Below the pieces are notes generated by a model. That model saw only the letters and a list, made by a program, of their open reading frames with translations. It made no database searches and was not told the origin of the DNA. Source: Methylomagnum ishizawai (lineage in GTDB: Bacteria; Pseudomonadota; Gammaproteobacteria; Methylococcales; Methylococcaceae). From it: 64,000 nt of DNA. The DNA lies in assembly GCF_900155475.1 (NCBI RefSeq), contig NZ_FXAM01000001.1:2095501-2159500 (forward strand), read 5' to 3'. Shown piece by piece: positions 8,486 to 14,026 of this stretch. The stretch's first letter is position 1. Each line of letters opens with the position of its first letter. The translations under genes and the position numbers were made by a program.

Positions 8486-9043
8486 TTAATCTTTATAAGC
8501 CTTCGCGAGATTGGCGAACAATATCCGGCTGATACCGGATATTTTGAGGAATTTATCCAGTTCCTCGGCGATGGTCGAGGCTTGATAGGATTGCTGCATG
8601 ACGATCAAGGTGAACCCAATCACGGCGTTGATGGATTTGATGAGGGTTTGCACCTGTCCGGGGCTGTCTTGATAAATCGAATATACCAGGTCGGATAGTT
8701 TCTGCTGGAGGATGGTCATACCACCGGCCATGAATTCGACCGGGAGCTTGACCTGGACGTGGACCGCTCCGACCCGGTACATGGCTTGGGTGTAGCTGTC
8801 ATCGAAGGGTCCGCTGAACAAGCCCTCCATCCAACGCAGATGGGTGGCTTTGAGGGCGGCAACCCGTCCTTCGAGGAAGCGGTTCGCGGATGGGACGGCC
8901 AGCAGGTGGGCATAGAATTGTTCAGTGATTTCAGGCAGATGTGGCTTGATATCCGGCCCCGCAGCGAGCAGGCTGGCCTCGCGTTCCGGGGTTAAGCCGG
9001 AGAAGGCTTTGGCGTATTTCGATAGTTCTGTGAAGTTTTCCAT
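8486..9043 (-). CDS. Protoglobin / globin-sensor domain protein
   Basis: 185 aa, about the size of a single globin-coupled-sensor domain with no output domain attached. The stretch TPEREASLLAAGPDIKPHLPEITEQFYAHLL resembles the N-terminal A-B helices of protoglobins. VGAVHVQVKLP carries the likely proximal haem His (about residue 93). The C-terminal G-H helices (LSDLVYSIYQD, VIGFTLIVMQQSYQ) complete the fold. It probably binds haem and senses O2, NO or CO. It is followed by a roadblock gene, an unusual partner, which suggests that signalling could pass to a small GTPase module. That last step is inference. Confidence 0.8.
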   Translation of the reverse strand: MENFTELSKYAKAFSGLTPEREASLLAAGPDIKPHLPEITEQFYAHLLAVPSANRFLEGRVAALKATHLRWMEGLFSGPFDDSYTQAMYRVGAVHVQVKLPVEFMAGGMTILQQKLSDLVYSIYQDSPGQVQTLIKSINAVIGFTLIVMQQSYQASTIAEELDKFLKISGISRILFANLAKAYKD

Positions 9044-9581
9044 GGGTATGTCGCTGGTTTGCGCTTGTTGTTGTGGATTGTCTGGAAGGGTGGTTTGTGC
9101 GAACCCCCGCTTTAAAAAGGAAAAGCCGCACTTGAGAAGTTTAGCATATGCTGTTTTCCGTAAGCGCTTTCGGCGGAAGGTTTTTAACTTTACCCCGTAT
9201 TAATGCTGGACCCCAGGGGTTTATTAATTACTAAGAGCGTCATTGGTTGGTGAGTGGGGTTCGCCTATTTGGTGTGCGGTCTATGAAGGGTGGTATCCTG
9301 CCGTCAAAATGGGTTATGGGCGTTGCGTGGTTTTGGGGGGCGGATCGGTTTGAAGTGGGCCATGGATATTAGAATAGTGGTGGACGGGAAGCCCTATCGA
9401 AGTCGGTGGAGCCGTGCCTGGACAGCGTCAATTGAGGTTGTTCCAGGGCCGCCGAATCGCAAAGAAGGGTGGCCGCGGTGGGCTTTGTGGAATCCGGGGT
9501 GGCTTCTCCCGGATTCCGGCGGGATGCGACTTTCCGGGTTAAATCGGAGTCAGGGGATCGAGGCTGGAGCCGGGGCCGACC
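9044..9581. other. Non-coding stretch upstream of the protoglobin gene
   Basis: No credible gene on either strand; the open frames here have no family resemblance. It holds the protoglobin upstream region (locally AT-rich around 9110-9240) and one perfect 9-bp hairpin, GAATCCGGG/CCCGGATTC at 9490-9516, with no T-run. Confidence 0.5.
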
Positions 9582-9664
9582 AGCCTGTGGATGTGGCGGA
9601 CGGAGGGGGCCGCGGCGTTCGCGGAGGGTGTGGTTCCTGTCATCACCGCGCCCTACGGCCCTAC
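9582..9664. repeat. REP-like repeat, copy A
   Basis: AGCCTGTGGATGTGG(C)GGACGG (9582-9603), then a 23-bp insertion, then a stretch ending ACCGCGCCCTACGGCCCTA. It matches copy B (11519-11575) in the same orientation, apart from the insertion and a few substitutions. The two copies bracket the vapBC-type module. The core can fold as a GGTGCGG/CCGCACC-type hairpin in copy B; the arms are degenerate in this copy. Confidence 0.6.
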
Positions 9665-9865
9665 GCACAGAATGGGTTCAGCAACCGAACGCCAGTGCGC
9701 TCGACGTCCTTAACGTTGCGTGTGACCAGGATCAGGCCATGTTCAAGCGCGGTGGCCGCCAATAGGCTGTCGATGACCGGCAAAGGACCGCGGGCGTTCA
9801 GGTATCCCCAGCGCTCGGCGATGGCTTGGGTGATGGGTAGGATTCGCCCGGCCATTTGGGTTTGT
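9661..9865 (-). pseudogene. VapC/FitB-type PIN toxin, 3' fragment (split by IS)
   Basis: C-terminal 68 codons of a PIN-domain ribonuclease toxin: ITQAIAERWG, the third acidic residue in PVIDSLLAATA, and LVTRNVKDVERTGV, all hallmarks of VapC/FitB. The N-terminal part lies on the other side of the IS4-family element (11018-11226). Joining the parts at the 9-bp target duplication gives an uninterrupted 137-residue PIN protein. The toxin is therefore inactive as it stands, through a single clean insertion. Confidence 0.85.
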
Positions 9866-9933
9866 ATGGATTGCCTATGTACAGGACAAAACCCGCAATG
9901 CCCAGGCGAACTCATCGGACTTCTCGGTTGGGT

Positions 9934-10950
9934 TCAGGACGGTGTTGCGAAGGAAGTCGAGTCCGTGGCGGAAGAGGGACTTGAGGGGGCGCGACAGCGT
10001 TTTTTTTGACGGACGGGGCTGGGGCCGTCGTGGAGCAGTTCGCCGGTGCGGTAGGACCAGGCGAAGGCCAGGGCAAGCAGGCCCATGAGCTTGGCGAGGC
10101 GCTTGGGGTCGGTGAGGTGGGTATCCTCCAAGTTGAAGCCCCTGGATTTCAAAGCGCCGAACAGGGTTTCCACTTGCCAGCGGTCGGCGTAGGCGTCGAT
10201 GGCCCCGGCCTGTGGGGTGCCGGAGGAGGCGATGAACAGGAAGCCGCCGTCGTCGAGGCGCAGGGCGGAGAGGTGGACGAAGCAGCCCCACACCGGACGG
10301 CGCCCGACCAGGCGGTGGGTCTCGCCGGGCCGGAGCGAGCCGAACAATTGGTCCAAGCGCATCATCCGGTTCCAACTGTTGGGAACGCGGGTGTCGCGCT
10401 TGAGGCGCTGGTGGAAGGGAATGCCCTTCTGTTGCAGCCAGCGGAACCAGTCCTCGCCGATGAACTCGCGGTCGGCCAGCAGGGCGGCGATCCGGGCGGT
10501 GCCGAAGACCTTCAGGAAGCGCTCCATCAACGCGATGCGCTCGACGGTGTCGGAGTTCCCCGCTTTGCCGAGGACGCTCCAGAACACCGGCACGGCCATC
10601 CCCCGGTGGGCGATCCCCAGGACCAGGAAGTTGATCTCGGCCAGGCCGAACTTCCAGTTCGTGCGGTCCAGGGTCAGCCGCCAGGGGCCGTCGCCGACCG
10701 GGACCAGCCGCACCAACAGGCGGGCGAGGACGTCCTGGTCCAACTCGAACGCGCGGAAGAAGCGCTGGAGCCGCTTGTAGTGGGACTCCACCTTGGCCGG
10801 ACCGCCGAAGCCGGTGGCGAGTTCCGCCAGGTTGACGCTGCGCACCTTGAGCAGGGCCAGCAGGAAATGCGCGAGGAAGCCGATCCGGGCCCCGTGCCAC
10901 GGCAGGTGCTCGGACAGGACGGCCTTGAGGTCTTGATGAGGGTCAGCCAT
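9934..10950 (-). CDS. IS4-family transposase, copy 1 (zero-frame product)
   Basis: 338 aa in the zero frame. DDE residues are Asp95 (LTLDRTNW), Asp160 (LLADREF) and Glu261 within the IS4 signature Y254-(2)-R257-(3)-E261-(6)-K268. After residue 314 the zero frame becomes an S/T/A-rich tail. The -1 frame instead encodes a plausible family C-terminus (PLKSLFRHGLDFLRN) and ends at the TAG formed by the terminal CTA of the element (9875-9877). Both copies carry the same run of eight A, so a -1 slip giving a 358-residue protein is likely the true product. Confidence 0.9.
   Translation of the reverse strand: MADPHQDLKAVLSEHLPWHGARIGFLAHFLLALLKVRSVNLAELATGFGGPAKVESHYKRLQRFFRAFELDQDVLARLLVRLVPVGDGPWRLTLDRTNWKFGLAEINFLVLGIAHRGMAVPVFWSVLGKAGNSDTVERIALMERFLKVFGTARIAALLADREFIGEDWFRWLQQKGIPFHQRLKRDTRVPNSWNRMMRLDQLFGSLRPGETHRLVGRRPVWGCFVHLSALRLDDGGFLFIASSGTPQAGAIDAYADRWQVETLFGALKSRGFNLEDTHLTDPKRLAKLMGLLALAFAWSYRTGELLHDGPSPVRQKKRCRAPSSPSSATDSTSFATPS
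10000..10007 (-). promoter_or_regulatory. A8 slippery site in IS4-family transposase, copy 1
   Basis: On the coding strand the zero frame reads CAA AAA AAA CGC, so A AAA AAA sits in the canonical X-XXY-YYZ phase for -1 slippage. A -1 shift joins the catalytic domain to the PLKSLFRHGLDFLR C-terminus. The identical site is in copy 2 (30090-30097). Confidence 0.6.
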
Positions 10951-11017
10951 CGGAGGTAAAAGCCGGATAGTTTACGCCTTTGGCAATCAAGCAGTTAGGT
11001 TTTTGTCCTGTACTTAG

Positions 11018-11226
11018 ATGGATTGCAGCCATTTTTCCAAAGAAGCCACCGCGATTTCATCCCTCCGGCGTATGCGTTCGACGCCGCCCCGGAGTTCTCC
11101 CACCGTCAGCACGGAAATAAAGAGCGCATCGCCTGGGGTTTGTGAAAACCAGCGTTGAACGTCTGGATTGGCCCGCGCTTTTTTGCGTAATTCGGAAACC
11201 ACGTTGGTATCCCTCAGGTATTTCAT
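11018..11226 (-). pseudogene. VapC/FitB-type PIN toxin, 5' fragment (split by IS)
   Basis: N-terminal 69 codons of the PIN toxin: DTNVVSEL with the first metal-binding Asp6, and TVGELRGGVE with Glu44, the second acidic residue. The ATG at 11226 overlaps the antitoxin stop codon in an ATGA junction, as in intact vapBC operons. The frame enters the IS4-family element and stops at once. See the 3' fragment at 9661-9865. Confidence 0.85.
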
Positions 11227-11462
11227 AAGGGGGCGCGTCCGTAATCGAGCGGGCGGGCGAAATCCTCGTCCTCGCCCACGTCCGGCATGGCGGACAGCAG
11301 GGCTTTCAGGGCTTGGCCTTCGGGGCTGTCGTCCGGGGGTTCCGGCGCGGGCGGTGTGGTGTCGAGCAATACGAGAACCCGGAGTTGAACCCCGTCCGGC
11401 ACGCTGTCGGGGATGCGGATGGTGTGGCCGTGGGCGATGGTCTCGAATTCGATGGCTTGCAT
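11223..11462 (-). CDS. Antitoxin of the disrupted VapC-type module
   Basis: 79 aa from the ATG at 11462. The N-terminal beta-rich part (IEFETIAHGHTIRIPDSVPDGVQLRVLVLL) resembles small antitoxins encoded ahead of VapC/FitB toxins. The acidic C-terminus (SPEGQALKALLSAMPDVGEDEDF) is the kind of tail that wraps the toxin. ATGA overlap with the toxin start. It remains intact although its toxin is broken. The family assignment rests mostly on position. Confidence 0.7.
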   Translation of the reverse strand: MQAIEFETIAHGHTIRIPDSVPDGVQLRVLVLLDTTPPAPEPPDDSPEGQALKALLSAMPDVGEDEDFARPLDYGRAPL

Positions 11463-11518
11463 GTGGGGGGACTCCTGGTGAAGGAGGTCAAGGGTAGGAC
11501 AGGGGGCGTGGTGCGGCA

Positions 11519-11575
11519 AGCCTGTGGATGTGGTGGACGGTGCGGCTCCTGGCGTCACCGCACCCTACGGCCCTA
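11519..11575. repeat. REP-like repeat, copy B
   Basis: AGCCTGTGGATGTGGTGGACGG followed directly by TGCGGCTCCTGGCGTCACCGCACCCTACGGCCCTA. Same orientation as copy A without the 23-bp insertion. GGTGCGG and CCGCACC arms allow a hairpin. Similar GTAGGGTGCG-type palindromic units are dispersed in many gammaproteobacterial genomes (general knowledge, not checked here). Confidence 0.6.
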
Positions 11576-11597
11576 GTTGGACGCGGGCAAATCTAGG

Positions 11598-12290
11598 CTA
11601 AAGAATGCGAATTTGACGGATATCGGTGGAATGTGATTGTTTTAGTGAGTCAGCTAATACAAAGGAAATAAAGCTATCTTGTGTGGCTAATGCCTTGTCC
11701 ATTAAATCTAATTTTAGCAAGGAAACAAGGAGGGCACAGGTTCTTGCTTGGCAGTTAATTGACTTTTCAGGGTTGAATTCAATATCGGTAAAACCTTTGT
11801 ATTTAAACAACCTTTTTAAGTACTCTTGATGTGGCTGTAGTGCAGTTAAAAAGAGCCAATCATAAAAGGCTGTTTTAGGTATTAATGGCCATTCTTGTCC
11901 AAAATAGTTAAACTTTATTAGTTTTCCAGATTGCTTCAGTCTTTCATCCCTTTTGGCTTCACGACTTTCTTTTGTGTAAATATCTGTATATGGCCCTCCG
12001 TTTTCAAAAACTTTGCTGCCTTGAAAAGCAGCTTCAACACTGATTTCACCAATGTTGGATTTTATTTTTAAACTAAAAGCGCTAAGACGCTGGCCTAATA
12101 ATTCTTCTGATTTGGTGGAAACCTCTAATAATGGGAAAAATCCTTTACGCTTTGCCGCATCATGCAAAGCCGCAACGTTTTTCTTTTTTTGGCTGACTGA
12201 AAAACCTGGATTCCACTCAAAGTCGGTTTGGATTTCATCCACCAGATGATCCTGTTTAAAAACAGGAATAAAAACGGGTCGTTTAGCCAT
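11598..12290 (-). CDS. DarT1-associated NADAR-family antitoxin
   Basis: 230 aa from the ATG at 12290, which overlaps the darT stop by 8 bp. MAKRPVFIPVF, WNPGFSVSQKKKNVAALHDAA, LLEVSTKSEELLGQRLSAF, EAAFQGSKVFENGGPYTDIY, SREAKRD and FTDIEFNPEKSINCQARTCAL match, from memory, the NADAR-type antitoxin family found next to DarT1. NADAR proteins remove ADP-ribose from guanine or related adducts; here the protein should reverse the toxin's DNA modification. The region is clearly richer in A+T than its surroundings, with many AAA and TTT codons, indicating recent acquisition. A further in-frame ATG at 12314 would extend it into darT. Confidence 0.75.
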   Translation of the reverse strand: MAKRPVFIPVFKQDHLVDEIQTDFEWNPGFSVSQKKKNVAALHDAAKRKGFFPLLEVSTKSEELLGQRLSAFSLKIKSNIGEISVEAAFQGSKVFENGGPYTDIYTKESREAKRDERLKQSGKLIKFNYFGQEWPLIPKTAFYDWLFLTALQPHQEYLKRLFKYKGFTDIEFNPEKSINCQARTCALLVSLLKLDLMDKALATQDSFISFVLADSLKQSHSTDIRQIRIL

Positions 12291-12804
12291 TTTTAATGCC
12301 CAAAATTTTTTCAATAGGAACTATGTTTGGCACAAGGATTTCTGATTTTTCCGCTGCTTGTCTTCTTTTTTTAATATCAGGGTCTTTCCAATCCATGTGT
12401 GTAAAAAGTACCTCAAAATCAATTTCTGTCAATGCTTGAACAAGGTTCAATATGGGAACCCCTGCTTTATTAGATACGGCTGAACAAAACAAAATTCCAT
12501 TTTCCAATAAGATAGACGAATCAATTTTTAGCCAAATAGGATTTTTTATCCGTCCATCTTGCTTTGCTGTGTACAGCATAGGATGGTTATCCACAAAGGC
12601 TAAATGAACATATTTGTGCATCCCTTTGTGTTTATCAGCATTATGGCTCCAATCATTGCCACCAGGAGCAGGTATATCGACTCCTCTTCTTTCTAGCTCT
12701 CCCAGAGACAATAAGCCTTGCTGTTGTTTTATTAGCTCTAGATTTGAGCGATCAGTAAAATGCCATACACCATCAATTTTATACTTTTCAAGAATTTTTT
12801 TCAT
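12283..12804 (-). CDS. darT: DarT-family DNA ADP-ribosyltransferase toxin
   Basis: 173 aa. VWHFTDRSNLELIKQQQGLLS is the NAD-binding entry motif of DarT (DUF4433). Other family motifs are HKYVHLAFVDNHPM and, near the C-terminus, AAEKSEILVPNIVP, whose Glu corresponds to the catalytic glutamate of DarT. The enzyme ADP-ribosylates single-stranded DNA and blocks replication; DarTG-type pairs act in phage defence. Its partner is encoded directly downstream with an 8-bp overlap. Low GC relative to neighbours. Confidence 0.85.
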   Translation of the reverse strand: MKKILEKYKIDGVWHFTDRSNLELIKQQQGLLSLGELERRGVDIPAPGGNDWSHNADKHKGMHKYVHLAFVDNHPMLYTAKQDGRIKNPIWLKIDSSILLENGILFCSAVSNKAGVPILNLVQALTEIDFEVLFTHMDWKDPDIKKRRQAAEKSEILVPNIVPIEKILGIKNG

Positions 12805-13020
12805 AGTGCCATATGCCTTAGGGATGAGTATAAAGAAATCCTAGCCATTGTTCGGATAGCGTGGCTTCCATGTTGGCTACAAAGATACGCCTTCTGGTTT
12901 ATACCGTCAATATTAAATAGCATGAAGACAGGATGGCGTAATTTATCGAGCAATATGGTAATGCTGTGTTGGCAGATGCGACGCCAACTGCCCATGGATC
13001 ATAAAAAAATCTCAACCACA
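12805..13020. other. AT-rich spacer upstream of darT
   Basis: No recognisable gene. Probably contains the darT promoter (TATACT on the minus strand near 12825-12835), but no convincing -35 box. Composition stays low-GC to about 13015, so the acquired segment probably extends to the terminator. Confidence 0.4.
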
Positions 13021-13049
13021 AAAAAAGGGGCTTTCCAGCCCCTTTTTTA
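13021..13049. terminator. Bidirectional intrinsic terminator after ilvE
   Basis: AAAAAAGGGGCT-TTCC-AGCCCCTTTTTTAA: a 6-bp GC stem with a 4-nt loop flanked by A6 and T6, so it works in both directions. It lies 18 bp past the ilvE stop. Confidence 0.9.
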
Positions 13050-13066
13050 ATCTCGCGGATATTCGC

Positions 13067-13990
13067 TCAATCCACGTAATTCAACCACTCGCCATGGTCT
13101 TCCCGCCGCCCCTGCACATAATCGAAATACAGGGCTTGCAGCTTCGCGGTCACGGGGCCGCGCCCGCCCGCGCCGATCACGCGGCCATCGAGTTCCCGGA
13201 TCGGGGTGACTTCCGCCGCCGTGCCGGTGAAGAAGGCTTCGTCGGCGACATAGACCTCGTCGCGGGTGATGCGCTTCTCGACCACTTCCAAACCCTGCTC
13301 CTGCGCGAGGGTGCAAATGGTTTCGCGGGTGATGCCTTCCAGGGCCGAGGTCAGGTCCGGGGTGTAGAGCTTGCCGCGGCGCACGATGAAGATGTTCTCG
13401 CCGCTGCCTTCGGCCACATAGCCTTCGTGGTCCAGCAACAGCGCCTCGTCGCAGCCGCATTCGACCGCTTCGCGCACCGCCAGGATGGAATTCAGGTAGT
13501 TGCCGTTGGCCTTGGCCTTGCACATCACGCTGTTGATGTGGTTGCGGACATAGGACGAGGTGCGGACCTTGATGCCGCGTTCCATGTTCTCCTGGCCCAG
13601 GTAGCTGCCCCATTCCCAGGCGGCGACCATGACATGGACCTTGATGTTCTTGGCGTGCAGGCCCATGCCTTCGGAACCGAAGAAGCACATGGGGCGGAGG
13701 TAGGCGCTGGCCAGCTTATTGCGGCTCACGGCCTCGCGCTGGGCCTGGTCGAGCGTGTCCTTGTCGAAGGGCATCGCCATGTTCATGATGTGGGCGGAAC
13801 GGAACAGCCGGTCGGTGTGGTCGCGCAGGCGGAAGATCGCCGCGCCGCGTGCCGTCTGGTAGGCGCGGAGTCCCTCGAAGACGCCGCAGCCATAATGCAG
13901 GGTATGGGTCAACACATGCACCTTGGCGTCGCGCCAGGGTAGCCATTCGCCGTCGAGCCAGATGACGCCGTCTTTGTCATCCATCGCCAT
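13067..13990 (-). CDS. ilvE: Branched-chain amino acid aminotransferase
   Basis: 307 aa, the usual length of bacterial fold-type IV IlvE. Motifs: VIWLDGEWLPWRDAKVHVLTHTLHYGCGVFEG at the N-terminus, the PLP-lysine region VMCKAKANGNYLNS, EALLLDHEGYVAEGSGENIF, and VYVADEAFFTGTAAEVTPI. Transfers amino groups between glutamate and the keto acids of Ile, Val and Leu. A GGAGAAAG ribosome site precedes the ATG at 13990. It sits 36 bp after glnE, an arrangement also seen in Pseudomonas, and is followed by an intrinsic terminator. Confidence 0.96.
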   Translation of the reverse strand: MAMDDKDGVIWLDGEWLPWRDAKVHVLTHTLHYGCGVFEGLRAYQTARGAAIFRLRDHTDRLFRSAHIMNMAMPFDKDTLDQAQREAVSRNKLASAYLRPMCFFGSEGMGLHAKNIKVHVMVAAWEWGSYLGQENMERGIKVRTSSYVRNHINSVMCKAKANGNYLNSILAVREAVECGCDEALLLDHEGYVAEGSGENIFIVRRGKLYTPDLTSALEGITRETICTLAQEQGLEVVEKRITRDEVYVADEAFFTGTAAEVTPIRELDGRVIGAGGRGPVTAKLQALYFDYVQGRREDHGEWLNYVD

Positions 13991-14026
13991 CAGTCTTTCT
14001 CCGAGTGCTTGTAGTGGAAGGGGGAA

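Larger units (their letters stand above)
9875..11017 (-). mobile_element. IS4-family insertion sequence, copy 1 (1143 bp)
   Basis: Bounded by imperfect terminal inverted repeats, CTATGTACAGGACAAAA at the left and CTAAGTACAGGACAAAA read inward from the right. It is flanked by a perfect 9-bp target duplication, ATGGATTGC (9866-9874 and 11018-11026). A near-identical copy of the same length lies at 29965-31107, which fixes both ends. It encodes one DDE transposase on the minus strand with a frameshift signal. It is inserted in a PIN-toxin gene. Confidence 0.95.

Noticed and set aside
9490-9516. 9-bp hairpin as a terminator
   Set aside because: No T-run on either side and no credible gene ending next to it.
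9290-10009. 239-residue + strand frame running into the IS4-family element
   Set aside because: No recognisable domain, no ribosome site, and its end is inside IS sequence.
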